Of a DNA stretch of 64,000 nt, positions 36,037-48,848 are shown piece by piece (positions within the stretch are counted from its first letter, which is position 1; each line of letters opens with the position of its first letter). Location: contig JAUJEA010000004.1 of NCBI GenBank assembly GCA_030442035.1, forward strand, positions 310,001 to 374,000, given 5' to 3'. The translations under genes were made by a program, and so were the position numbers. The notes under the pieces were generated by a model, which saw nothing but the letters and a program-made list of their open reading frames with translations, was not told the origin of the DNA and did not search any database. This DNA comes from Splendidivirga corallicola (GTDB lineage: Bacteria; Bacteroidota; Bacteroidia; Cytophagales; Cyclobacteriaceae).

Positions 36037-37506
36037 ATGAAAAAGATAAAACTAATTGTACTTCTTGTCTTAATGGGAATAGCCAACTCCTATGCTCAAA
36101 AGAAGTATGAAGCGACCTGGGAATCAATTGATAGTCGTCCGGTGGCCAACTGGTTTGGAGAGGCCAAATTTGGTATTTTTATTCATTGGGGGCCTTACTC
36201 CGTTCCTGCATGGTCACCAAAGGGTACCTATTCGGAATGGTATCAGTATTGGATGCAAAGCAAGGCACTTTTTGGAAATGGTAATTTCAAGGGAGATGAA
36301 GTATATCAGCATCATATTAAAACATACGGAGAAGATTTTGACTATTATAAATTCGCAGACGAATTTACTGCCGATCTTTTCGATCCTGAGGAATGGGCCA
36401 AACTTTTTGAGGCCTCAGGAGCCAAGTATGTGGTGCTTACCTCCAAGCACCATGATGGTTTCACGCTTTGGCCAAACAAGCAAGCCAATGATCGTGGCTT
36501 TGCCTGGAATAGTATGGAAACAGGTGCAAAACGTGATTTGGCAGGTGAACTTTCAGCCGCTGTTAAAAAGACTCCTGTCAAAATGGGTTTTTACTACTCT
36601 CTATATGAATGGTATCATCCATGGTGGCAAAAAGACAAAGAACGTTTTGTGAGCGAACATTTCCATCCTCAGGTAAAAGATTTGGTTCAAAAATATAAAC
36701 CGGATATTCTGTGGGCAGATGGAGAATGGGATATGGAAGCTGAGAAATGGAAGACACCTGAACTCCTGGCCTGGCTTTTCAATGAATCGGCAGCCAAAGA
36801 CTATATTGTCATCAATGATCGATGGGGAAAAGGCATACGTCAAAAGCATGGAGGTTATTATACTACGGAGTATGAAGCCGGAAAAGAATTTGACAAACCT
36901 TGGGAAGAATGCAGAGGTATGGGTTTTTCCTTCGGCTATAACCAAAATGAAGATGCGCACGATTACAACAGCACCCGTGCACTACTATTAATGCTCATCG
37001 ATATCGTAAGCAATGGTGGCAATTTGCTGTTGGATATTGGACCCGACGGAAGGGGTAATATTCCGACCATCATGCAAGAAAGATTATTGGAGATGGGAGA
37101 ATGGCTTCAGGTAAACGGGGAAGCTATTTATGCCACTGAAAGATGGAAGGAATCCGCACAATGGTCGGAAGGTGATCGAATGATCGATCATAAAGGCAAC
37201 TATCTGGGTGGAGATTATATTCTCAAGCAAACTATAGATCCTGTTCCCGGTAAGGCTGTTAAGGAAGCTTTTTTTACAGCTAAAGGGAATAATGTGTATG
37301 CCATTGTTCCGAAGTTTCCAAAAGAGAAGTTGATATTAAAAGGGATAAAACCTGCTAAAAATAGCAAAGTGACTTTATTGGGTCATGAAGGTGATCTTAA
37401 TTACAATTATTCGAATGGTAATTTGGTTGTTGATGTGCCGGTTTTGACCGTGGAAGAAATTCCATGTCAGCATGCCTGGTCATTCAAGATTACCAATGTA
37501 AAATAA
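36037..37506 (+). CDS. alpha-L-fucosidase GH29, secreted
   Basis: This 489-residue enzyme has a Sec signal ending in ANSYAQ. GH29 hallmarks are AKFGIFIHWGPYSVPAWSP near residue 46, YVVLTSKHHDGFTLWP and PDILWADGEWD, with the Asp after Trp-Ala as the expected nucleophile. GGNLLLDIGPDGRG ends the barrel. A C-terminal beta domain follows. It differs clearly from the partial GH29 at 1-942 (ADGEW versus LDYSF), so the two are not recent duplicates. It opens the second glycan locus and is followed by a terminator and a GH2 gene. Confidence 0.95.
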   Translation: MKKIKLIVLLVLMGIANSYAQKKYEATWESIDSRPVANWFGEAKFGIFIHWGPYSVPAWSPKGTYSEWYQYWMQSKALFGNGNFKGDEVYQHHIKTYGEDFDYYKFADEFTADLFDPEEWAKLFEASGAKYVVLTSKHHDGFTLWPNKQANDRGFAWNSMETGAKRDLAGELSAAVKKTPVKMGFYYSLYEWYHPWWQKDKERFVSEHFHPQVKDLVQKYKPDILWADGEWDMEAEKWKTPELLAWLFNESAAKDYIVINDRWGKGIRQKHGGYYTTEYEAGKEFDKPWEECRGMGFSFGYNQNEDAHDYNSTRALLLMLIDIVSNGGNLLLDIGPDGRGNIPTIMQERLLEMGEWLQVNGEAIYATERWKESAQWSEGDRMIDHKGNYLGGDYILKQTIDPVPGKAVKEAFFTAKGNNVYAIVPKFPKEKLILKGIKPAKNSKVTLLGHEGDLNYNYSNGNLVVDVPVLTVEEIPCQHAWSFKITNVK

Positions 37507-37517
37507 CGTCGATTTGA

Positions 37518-40901
<3,384 letters not shown>

Positions 40902-40918
40902 GGAATAAACTAAACCAC

Positions 40919-40949
40919 AATCCCTATCTGTATCAGATAGGGATTTTTT
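40919..40949 (+). terminator. intrinsic terminator after GH2
   Basis: AATCCCTATCTG and CAGATAGGGATT form a perfect 12-bp stem with a 3-base loop, followed by TTTT. It lies 18 bases after the GH2 stop codon. Confidence 0.88.
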
Positions 40950-41097
40950 GATAGAATGGTTTGACTTATGGTTGATTGGATGTAGTGTTTTGAATATTAC
41001 CGAGGATCTTTGTACACATCGGGTGTCTGACATTTGCAAAATGTCAGACACCTCGATCGATCGAAGTGAGTTCATTGATGACTCACATTAGCATCTG

Positions 41098-41742
41098 TTA
41101 ATTTCCAAAAATAAACTTTCCAAAAAACTCCGGTCTGTGGAAATCCGGACTGGGCGTTTCAATGGGGTTCCAGACTAAATAGTGAGGCTCCTTTGTATCA
41201 TCACCACATTTATACAGATTGCCCCGGCCTTCTAAACCAGAAAGGGAGGTGATATCTGTACGGAAAAATACTTCCATAGGGATTTCAACAACTAATTCCC
41301 AATTCACTGGTTCGTCTCTTAATACCAAAGGTTTCCTGCCTAAGCTTGGCAGTGTTGTTATTTTCTCAATAACTTCTTTGTTCAAAAACTTTCGATCACT
41401 TCTCGATGGACCAAATTGTGCCAGACAGTTGCCAATACAATTAAATTCAAAGTTATAATATCCCTGATCATCCAAACTAATAAAGATCTCCACACAACTG
41501 TCTTTATAAACAGGATCATTTATCTCTTCATATTGGGCTCTTACCGAGTGCTCTTCTGCAAAGAATTTTACAAATAAACTGGAGCCATTATGTGCTATAG
41601 AGAATTGCACCTTTGGCTTGTAAGGGAAGTCCGGCCAAGGAGCAATGTCAATATCATGCCTTGGCAATGTCAGGTTCGAGAAGAAGGATATATCTTCGGT
41701 TTCCCCATTCCCCTGGAGTTTACTAATCTCTAGTGTCTTCAT
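41098..41742 (-). CDS. carbohydrate-binding family 9-like protein
   Basis: This 214-residue protein starts at MKTLEISKLQG; the ATGs at 41751 and 41790 are alternatives. The family wording is clear: VQFSIAHNGSSLFVKFFAEE, DSCVEIFISLDDQGYYNFEFN and the closing HYLVWNPIETPSPDFHRPEFFG. CBM9-like proteins bind reducing ends of sugars in xylanases, but these stand-alone forms have no proven role. No signal peptide is seen. It lies on the minus strand inside the glycan locus. Confidence 0.85.
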   Translation of the reverse strand: MKTLEISKLQGNGETEDISFFSNLTLPRHDIDIAPWPDFPYKPKVQFSIAHNGSSLFVKFFAEEHSVRAQYEEINDPVYKDSCVEIFISLDDQGYYNFEFNCIGNCLAQFGPSRSDRKFLNKEVIEKITTLPSLGRKPLVLRDEPVNWELVVEIPMEVFFRTDITSLSGLEGRGNLYKCGDDTKEPHYLVWNPIETPSPDFHRPEFFGKFIFGN

Positions 41743-42286
41743 AGGATGCATTTTTCTTAACCGTAATTTGTAATACAGATTTAAGCACAATTACCAATAT
41801 TGAAGTTAGTGGCTATGTTTAATCAATAAAACACCATTGTCAATACACAACCCTTAATTTAATAAATGACAGATTTTTTCATTACTAAGACATCATAACT
41901 CAAGCTTTTATAGATAAGAGCAACTGCAAATGAAATTGCATTGAGTTACAGATGTGTTAAATTACCGGAGTTGTGTTGCAAGTCGTAATGCGTTTTAATG
42001 CCATTAAGATAAGCCTTCAGGCATCAGGTCTTGGGCGTCAGCTAATTTTTTAGCACATAAAAAACATTATTTAGGCTGAAATCTGATACCTGAGATCTGA
42101 AAGCTTTTTAAATGTTTCCTTAACTAAATGACCTTGATGCGTTACTTAAAATTTATAATTCATTCATATAAATTGATTTCATAACAATTATTAGAAAGCT
42201 TGCCTAAGTTTAATGGTTAGCTACATATTTTGCATCTTTATAACTGGTAAATAGAAAACCGGATTTTTTCACTACAACAAATTCCA
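41743..42286. other. about 540-base gap
   Basis: No gene is visible. It is AT-rich and holds a decayed repeat-like segment near 42015-42110 (TCAGGCATCAGGTCTTGGGC, then ATCTGATACC at 42081-42090). The same 10-mer recurs at 58540-58549 before the NrfD gene. Promoters of the flanking divergent genes must lie here but were not identified. Confidence 0.5.
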
Positions 42287-43834
42287 ATGCAAAGAATTAA
42301 CATCCTCCTGATCCTTTTAATTGCCCTGATGACTTTCTCATGTGGTGAGAAGGAAGAGCAAAAACCCAACATCATTGTGTTTCTTGTCGACGATATGGGC
42401 TGGCAGGACACTTCAGTTCCTTTTTGGACCAGCCGTACACCTTTTAATGACAGATACAAAACACCTGGTATGGAAAGACTGGCAAGCCAGGGAATGAAAT
42501 TCACCCAGGCCTATGCCACACCTGTATGCTCACCAACCCGGGTAAGCCTTATTACCGGTATGAATGCAGCCAGGCACAGAGTGACCAACTGGACACTCCG
42601 CTTTAATGCTTCCAATGACCGTAGACATGATAGCCTGGATTTTCCTGCCTGGAATGTCAATGGTTTGAGCCCTGAGTCCAATATAGAAAGAACCGTATAT
42701 GCAACACCATTGCCTCAGTTGTTGAAAGAAGCAGGTTATTTTACCATACATTCTGGTAAGGCCCATTTTGGGGCGATCAGTACCCCGGGGGAGAATCCAA
42801 GCACCTTAGGGTTTGATATCAATATTGCCGGACATGCGGCAGGAGCTCCTCAAAGTTATTATGGAACAAAGAATTTCGGGAATTTACCCGGGAATGAAAA
42901 TTCACCCTGGCCTGTGCCCGGCCTTGAGAAATATCACGGACAAGATATTTTCCTGACTGAAGCACTTACCTTGGAAGCTAACCTGGCCATTGATTCGGCT
43001 TTGAACACAGATAAACCATTTTTTCTTTACATGGCGCATTATGCAGTTCACACACCCATACAGCAAGATGATCGTTTTTTTGAAAAATACCTCCAACAAG
43101 GGCTGGATACTATAGAAGCAAGATATGCTTCCATGGTAGAAGGGATGGATAAGAGTTTGGGTGATATCATGGATCATATTGAAAAAAGAGGTGTGTCGGA
43201 CAATACCATCATATTGTTTATGTCTGACAATGGTGGCTTGAGTGCCGGAGCAAGAGGCGGTGAAAGACATACGCATAACAAGCCATTGTCCAGCGGTAAA
43301 GGTTCTGCACATGAAGGTGGGATCAGAGAGCCTATGCTGGTTAAATGGCCGGGGACTGTAACGCCTGGAAGTATTAATGACCAGTATTTGATCATAGAAG
43401 ATTTTTTTCCTACGATATTGGAAATGGCAGAAATCCAAAATTACAATACCGTTCAAACAGTTGATGGGCAAAGCTTTGTGCCATTCCTGAAAGATGCAAC
43501 TGCCACAGCTGGTGAACGCCCATTGATTTGGCACTTTCCCAATCAATGGGGTTTAACAGGCCCGGGTATCGGAACATTGAGCGCCATAAGAAAAGGCGAT
43601 TGGAAGTTAATTTATTATCATGCCACGGGAAGTTTCGAGCTTTTTAATATTACTGACGACATTGGGGAGACCACAAACCTTGTTGACCAGGAGCCCGAAA
43701 AGGTGAGGGAACTGGCTAAAGTTTTATCTGATCATTTAAGAGATGTTGAAGCACAAATGCCAACCTATAAAAGTAGTGGAGAAGTGGTCCCATGGCCAGA
43801 TGAAGTGATAGCTGGTGCTATATCTGCATTGTGA
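42287..43834 (+). CDS. S1-type sulfatase, lipoprotein
   Basis: This 515-residue sulfatase has a lipobox ending in TFSC (Cys19) and the metal site VFLVDDMGWQD. Cys81 lies in CSPTR for formylglycine formation. SGKAHFG and FMSDNGG complete the site. The insert after the active site (VTNWTLRFNASNDRRHDSLD) resembles the S1_16-like group, which includes galactose or GalNAc 4-O-sulfatases, but this is from memory of wording only. Together with GH2 and GH29 it suggests removal of sulfate before galactosidase action. Confidence 0.93.
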   Translation: MQRINILLILLIALMTFSCGEKEEQKPNIIVFLVDDMGWQDTSVPFWTSRTPFNDRYKTPGMERLASQGMKFTQAYATPVCSPTRVSLITGMNAARHRVTNWTLRFNASNDRRHDSLDFPAWNVNGLSPESNIERTVYATPLPQLLKEAGYFTIHSGKAHFGAISTPGENPSTLGFDINIAGHAAGAPQSYYGTKNFGNLPGNENSPWPVPGLEKYHGQDIFLTEALTLEANLAIDSALNTDKPFFLYMAHYAVHTPIQQDDRFFEKYLQQGLDTIEARYASMVEGMDKSLGDIMDHIEKRGVSDNTIILFMSDNGGLSAGARGGERHTHNKPLSSGKGSAHEGGIREPMLVKWPGTVTPGSINDQYLIIEDFFPTILEMAEIQNYNTVQTVDGQSFVPFLKDATATAGERPLIWHFPNQWGLTGPGIGTLSAIRKGDWKLIYYHATGSFELFNITDDIGETTNLVDQEPEKVRELAKVLSDHLRDVEAQMPTYKSSGEVVPWPDEVIAGAISAL

Positions 43835-44003
43835 TAGTAAAAAATAATCCAATCTTGATAAAAAGGAAATTAAAGCTTCATCTTCATTTAATAGTGATAA
43901 GCTACATTTATTGACTCGCAATTAAAAATATCTTAATTAGTACTATTCAGGTATAGTATCACCTAATGGCTGAGACCTGGAACCTAAAACCATAATCTCA
44001 AAT

Positions 44004-45131
44004 ATGAAAAAACTGTCGACCCTACTTATCTGTATTTTGATTGAGGTTTCTTTATTTGCACAAACACCACATGGCCATAGTCATTCGTACGACAGGGTCA
44101 TCAACTTTCCGGATGTTCCGGGTTATCAGGTTTTGAAATGTGATTTTCATCAGCACAGCATTTTTTCAGATGGTAGTGTCTGGCCGGATATTCGTGTTCA
44201 GGAAGCGCTAAAAGATGGGTTGGATGCCATCTCTTTGACGGAACACCTGGAGTACCAACCACACAAAGATGATGTTCCTCATCCTGACAGGAACAGGGCT
44301 TATGAACTTGCACTTGGTTATGCAAAGAATCATGACTTGATTGTGGTAAACGGTTCTGAAGTGACACGCTCAATGCCTCCGGGTCATACCAATGCTATTT
44401 TTATTAAGGATGCCAATAAGTTATTGGAAGACGATCCGATTGTGGTTTTCAAAGAGGCTAAAAGGCAAGGTGCCTTTATCTTCTGGAACCACCCCAATTG
44501 GTCTGCTCAGGCAAAGGATGGTGTCGCCAAACTTACAGACATGCACCGTCAAATGATCAAGGAAGGTTTGTTGAATGGCATTGAAGTAGTCAATGATGTT
44601 ACATATTCCGATGAAGCATTGCAAATTGCCCTAGATAACAACCTGACGATCATGGGAACCTCTGATATTCATGGATTGATCGATTGGCAATATGAAGTCC
44701 CTCATGGAGGACACAGACCAATTACACTTGTTTTTGCCAGGGAAAGAACCGAAAAAGGTATTAAGGAGGGACTATTGGAAGGAAGAACCGTTGTTTGGTT
44801 TAACAACACGTTGATTGGAAAAAATGATTTTCTGGTTCCTTTGATCGAAAGCTCACTGAAGGTGAAGGAAGCTTCTTACTCGAATAAAACTTCCATTGCT
44901 CAAATAATAATTGAAAATGTGAGTGATGTGGAATATGTGCTGGAAAATAAAAGTAGTTACACACTTCACGGACATACGGACCTTGTGACCATAGAACCTA
45001 ATACAACCACCATTGTTGATGTTAAAACACTGGATGTACTTGATGCATTTGAGCTAAAATTCAAGGTGCTTAATGCTGTCAATGCACCGAAGTCACATCC
45101 TGAAATAAGTTTACAGGTAAACATAAAATGA
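44004..45131 (+). CDS. exported PHP-domain phosphoesterase-like protein
   Basis: This 375-residue protein has a Sec signal ending in SLFAQ. PHP metal-binding motifs are present: DFHQHSIFSDGS (HxH), SLTEHLEYQ, GHTNAIF, FWNHPNW and TSDIHG. A beta-rich C-terminal domain follows (residues about 285-375). PHP proteins hydrolyse phosphoesters; exported examples in glycan loci have unproven roles. It follows the sulfatase by 169 bases in the same direction. Confidence 0.85.
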   Translation: MKKLSTLLICILIEVSLFAQTPHGHSHSYDRVINFPDVPGYQVLKCDFHQHSIFSDGSVWPDIRVQEALKDGLDAISLTEHLEYQPHKDDVPHPDRNRAYELALGYAKNHDLIVVNGSEVTRSMPPGHTNAIFIKDANKLLEDDPIVVFKEAKRQGAFIFWNHPNWSAQAKDGVAKLTDMHRQMIKEGLLNGIEVVNDVTYSDEALQIALDNNLTIMGTSDIHGLIDWQYEVPHGGHRPITLVFARERTEKGIKEGLLEGRTVVWFNNTLIGKNDFLVPLIESSLKVKEASYSNKTSIAQIIIENVSDVEYVLENKSSYTLHGHTDLVTIEPNTTTIVDVKTLDVLDAFELKFKVLNAVNAPKSHPEISLQVNIK

Positions 45132-45237
45132 GCATAAATTTTACCACTACCAAACACACTAAAAAATAATTATACAGGATTTAAAGAACTCCAAAAGACG
45201 ATTGAAAATAAATTAACTCTGCAAATAAACTTAGCCA

Positions 45238-45441
45238 ATGGACGGAACGCGAAGGGAAAATGTGAAACCCGGTATAACTGCATTGATCGTATTGAAGAAA
45301 GATCAGAGAACAGGATATCTTACTAAAGGTATTGTTAAAGATATCCTGACGAATTCTTCTTTTCATCCCCATGGTATTAAGGTGCGTTTGGAAACCGGAG
45401 AGGTGGGCAGGATAAAAGAAATCGTTGATGAAGTTTTATAG
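45238..45441 (+). CDS. ywbE: YwbE family protein (DUF2196)
   Basis: This 67-residue protein matches the YwbE pattern: TRRENVKPGITALIVLKKDQ, then TGYLTKGIVKDILTNS, then GIKVRLETGEVGRIKEI. It forms a small SH3-like barrel in the family. Function unknown. It lies between the glycan locus and the DoxX-like gene. Confidence 0.9.
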   Translation: MDGTRRENVKPGITALIVLKKDQRTGYLTKGIVKDILTNSSFHPHGIKVRLETGEVGRIKEIVDEVL

Positions 45442-45529
45442 GCAGATGACTTTTTGGAATTGAAATGTTTCGAAAATTGTTATCTTATCTTTTCATGTCA
45501 ATGTTTTCAAAGAGACAACCATAAAATCA

Positions 45530-45887
45530 ATGAACATGTCAAAACGAAATAAAATTATCGGCTGGATCCTGACAGGTCTTGCTTCAGCCGTATTGTTATT
45601 CAGTTCGTTTGGTAAATTTTTCATGCCTGCCATGGCTGAGAATATGAACCGGTATGGTCTGAAGGATTGGACCATGATCATCGGAGCAGGGGAGTTGATT
45701 TCAACCATTTTATTTATTCTACCCGAAAACAAATAAGTATGGTATGCTCTTGCTTAGTGCTCATATGGGAGGAGCCATTGTAATACACATGAGCCATGGG
45801 GAGCCATTTATTGCTCAATCTGTTATTCTTATCATGGTTTGGGCTTCAGGTATCATCAGAAATCCCGGCTTCTTTGGATCAAATTAG
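45530..45887 (+). pseudogene. DoxX-like membrane protein, frameshifted
   Basis: The first frame gives 68 residues with a DoxX-like start (GWILTGLASAVLLFSSFGKF and IIGAGELISTILFILPENK) and stops at 45734. A one-base shift continues as KYGMLLLSAHMGGAIVIHMS to SGIIRNPGFFGSN, ending at TAG 45885-45887. This is the normal DoxX-like end with its last two helices. One extra base near 45731-45735 explains the break. It is either a recent pseudogene or a sequencing error. Confidence 0.75.
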
Positions 45888-45919
45888 CTATGGCTCACTA
45901 ACAAAAAATAATCGTAAGA

Positions 45920-46204
45920 ATGATCCTGGTGATCGTAGAGCATTTTTTGGACCGGAAAGGTAAACTTTATTTTCCCAACTGGATCACCGAGATCGGGGAG
46001 GTTTTGATGGCTTATGAAGGTTTTATTGCCATTGAGAGATTGGAAGAAATAGAAGACCAGGACCGGTGCCTGCTTTTACTAAAGTTTGAAAACCTTGATT
46101 TATTAAGACAATGGTCAAAAAGTGAGGCACATGATCATATGATCTCAAAACTTGAACCATTTCGATCTCAAAAACAACAATCCAGGATTTTCGAAATAAA
46201 ATAA
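45920..46204 (+). CDS. antibiotic biosynthesis monooxygenase-like (ABM) protein
   Basis: This 94-residue protein has the dimeric alpha-beta barrel pattern of ABM proteins: MILVIVEHFLDRKG, then EGFIAIERLEE, then CLLLLKFENLDLLRQWSKSE. It may act as a small monooxygenase or as an uncharacterised stress protein. It lies 32 bases after the DoxX-like gene and ends in a two-way terminator. Confidence 0.75.
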   Translation: MILVIVEHFLDRKGKLYFPNWITEIGEVLMAYEGFIAIERLEEIEDQDRCLLLLKFENLDLLRQWSKSEAHDHMISKLEPFRSQKQQSRIFEIK

Positions 46205-46247
46205 ATAAAAAAGGACATGTTCAATTTAAGCATGTCCTTTTTTATTT
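46203..46247. terminator. two-way intrinsic terminator
   Basis: AAATAAAAAAGGACATG and CATGTCCTTTTTTATTT form a perfect 17-bp stem around an 11-base loop. A or T runs on both sides allow termination from both strands. It separates the convergent ABM and metalloprotease genes. Confidence 0.92.
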
Positions 46248-46263
46248 GAATCAGAAGATCCGC

Positions 46264-48630
46264 TTATTGTGTTTTTAATAGTTTTCTTTCAATAACGCCT
46301 TCATCCGTAAATATTTTTAAGATATATATTCCTTTTGGATTATCAGAAATATCTATAAAGCCTTCCTGTTTTTTGTGATTACTTGAATGAAAAACAGATT
46401 GACCCAGTGTATTGAATACCCATACCACTTTGATTGCAACTCGTTTATCAACCTGATAAGTAAAGGTGCCATTGGAGGGATTGGGATAAATGTTAAACAG
46501 CTGTGGAGACAATGGTTTTTCCGTTCCGGTGATGATAGCTACCTGGATGATCCATTCTTTTTGCGAACCATCTTCTGCCGTTACCGTAAAGCTATATTCG
46601 CCGCTACTCAAATCAATGGTTTCACTGGACCCTATGGACACTTCAGCACAGGCAGTGGTTTTGATAGTTGTTTCCAGATCCGTGAGGTCAGTGGTATTTA
46701 AGATAGAGACATTGATCGTACCGTTATTTGCATCAATCTCAGCATCTCCTATCTGTCCGTCTATTGTAAATGAAACAACATCCTTCTCACTGCTCAATGT
46801 TTCGCTGACGGCTCTTTGGCCCGCTCTAAGACCCTGACCGGGGGCCTGGTTATAGGCATGCTCTAATAATGTCAATGAATTGCCTGTATTGGAGACTTGT
46901 AGCTTTAACCAACCGTAATGTACATCTGACCCAATCTGAAATCTAATACCGACATACCCGGTCTTACCTAACCATTCCCTGTAGTTGTCATTGTAAACAT
47001 CATGCAAGTTGGGATAATCACCTCCCGCTGTAAAGCTTCTGTTTTCGTCAATCATTTCACATTCTTCTAATAAAAGAATGTTCCTGGTACTACCTAAAGT
47101 GATGGCATCTTTGGTATAAGTTTCTAATTGAAAACTACTTGTTTCTGAATTGTAGAAGATCCCATAATTGCCATTGCCAACACCAAAGTTAAATGGTTCC
47201 CAGGTTTCCGATTGTGTAACTTTCAGATCGGCTATATTATCATAAACAATATTAAATGGATCCTTGAAATCGAGGATAAGATCATCATTCACCGGATTGA
47301 CAATAGTGGTTGAGCCTGAAAAGGAGGCATTCAGAAATGTCACTTTTAAATTGGCAATGTCATCCGTATTTGCGTGGTTATCGGTATTACCGGAGAGTGT
47401 TATTTCCGCCTCAGTAATTGAATTAACGGAGATGGTCATTGTCAGACCCTCAGGCAGGTTTTCAACTTCAAAATGTGTTCCTTGTATGAATGGTCCATTG
47501 GTTATTGAAAATTCGGAACCTTCCGAAAGTGAAACAATAGCGCTTCCATCAAAGCTGCCATCATTGCTATTGGATTCCTTGAATTGAATGGCGGAATAAT
47601 CTATAAAGCCTCCTCCGGAACCAATACCCAGCGTGCTTTCCAGATTTTCCATTGTCCACAAATTATTACGATCAGCTACATTGGCATTTAAAGCCGCGAT
47701 CATACGGGATTTCTGCCCTTCGGTGAACATTTTGGGACAAGAATTATAGTCCATATAATTTTCGGAATTGATGATATGCCCACAACTTTGTGTACCGCGT
47801 GCACATCCTGCCGCTTGCTGAGTTGCAGGTGTGTCATCTACATTATCACCAGAGCCGCTACAGCCATTTCTAAAAGTATGGTGAAGATTCAGGAAATGCC
47901 CCACCTCGTGAGTCAATACTCGCATGATATGTTCCTGCCCCTCAGTTCTGGAAGAACCGACACCTGGTCTTCCGAGGTATCGCCAATTATAAACAATACC
48001 ATCTAACCCCTGTGCGGCAATATCATTATCAGGCAAATAGGCCCAACCGGAGTTATTAAAGACTCCTCTTTCTTCCACCTCATTACATATCCAAACATTA
48101 AGATATTTATCACCAGGCCAGTAGGAGATCTCCTTAATACTCCTGCCCGTTCCATCGGGTTCTCTGCCTGTAAAATTATTAAAATGGTAGGTAACGCCAT
48201 TGGTCGGACTACCATTTGGATCGAATCTGGCTAGTTGAAATTCAATGCCCACATTGGCTGCTATACCGTCAAAGGCCGGATCTATTGAAGAAAAATCATC
48301 ATTAAGCGCATTAAAATCTTCATTCAGAATATCGATAGCCGATCTTAGCTGCTCCATAGTCACTTTGTAAGGATCGGAGATGTCATTAACATGAAATACT
48401 ACCGGAATAACAAATGAACTTTCTCCTTCTCGTCGAGCAAAATTTTTAATGAATTGTTGTGAAAAAATCTCCAGTTCCTGTGCATTTTTTCTTGCTTCGG
48501 GATGCTTTTGGTAAAAATCTTCCATGGCTCGATCCGTGGCACAGCCAATATCAATTGTTTGGGCATGGCTTGCCAGGGCGCTGACTAAAAGACACAATAA
48601 TGCAATGGATCTTAGTAAATAATTGTTCAT
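46264..48630 (-). CDS. secreted M43-type zinc metalloprotease with T9SS sorting tail
   Basis: This 788-residue protein has a Sec signal ending in SHAQ. A pre-region precedes a pappalysin-like M43 catalytic domain with HEVGHFLNLHHTF (zinc HExxHxxxxxH) and the Met-turn region NYMDYNSCPKMF. Beta-rich linker domains span about residues 340-700. The C-terminal type A sorting domain has LFNIYPNPSNGTF and ends with GVIERKLLKTQ. It should be exported by the type IX system and cut at the tail. ATG 48630 is preferred over TTG 48636. Confidence 0.93.
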   Translation of the reverse strand: MNNYLLRSIALLCLLVSALASHAQTIDIGCATDRAMEDFYQKHPEARKNAQELEIFSQQFIKNFARREGESSFVIPVVFHVNDISDPYKVTMEQLRSAIDILNEDFNALNDDFSSIDPAFDGIAANVGIEFQLARFDPNGSPTNGVTYHFNNFTGREPDGTGRSIKEISYWPGDKYLNVWICNEVEERGVFNNSGWAYLPDNDIAAQGLDGIVYNWRYLGRPGVGSSRTEGQEHIMRVLTHEVGHFLNLHHTFRNGCSGSGDNVDDTPATQQAAGCARGTQSCGHIINSENYMDYNSCPKMFTEGQKSRMIAALNANVADRNNLWTMENLESTLGIGSGGGFIDYSAIQFKESNSNDGSFDGSAIVSLSEGSEFSITNGPFIQGTHFEVENLPEGLTMTISVNSITEAEITLSGNTDNHANTDDIANLKVTFLNASFSGSTTIVNPVNDDLILDFKDPFNIVYDNIADLKVTQSETWEPFNFGVGNGNYGIFYNSETSSFQLETYTKDAITLGSTRNILLLEECEMIDENRSFTAGGDYPNLHDVYNDNYREWLGKTGYVGIRFQIGSDVHYGWLKLQVSNTGNSLTLLEHAYNQAPGQGLRAGQRAVSETLSSEKDVVSFTIDGQIGDAEIDANNGTINVSILNTTDLTDLETTIKTTACAEVSIGSSETIDLSSGEYSFTVTAEDGSQKEWIIQVAIITGTEKPLSPQLFNIYPNPSNGTFTYQVDKRVAIKVVWVFNTLGQSVFHSSNHKKQEGFIDISDNPKGIYILKIFTDEGVIERKLLKTQ

Positions 48631-48848
48631 AGACAATGGGTTGTTGATTATTAAACTTTAAAAATGGTCTATGAATTCCTTAAGAAAGAATGACTGATAA
48701 GTTTGTGTAGCAATATGCTAAAATAGTGTAGCCTGTCAGGCTTAATACCTATTTTACTTTTTTCCAAAAACCAAAAAATTAATGCAACCAGTGAGTCTTC
48801 AAAAGAGAATGAAGTTACCCGGAGATCATTACAATTTAGTTTTCAGAA

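Noticed and set aside
36092-36652. Plus-strand open frame of 186 codons
   Set aside because: It is an out-of-frame reading of the GH29 gene.
42902-43546. Long reverse-strand open frame of 214 codons
   Set aside because: It lies fully inside the sulfatase gene, has no family likeness and a composition typical of an antisense shadow.
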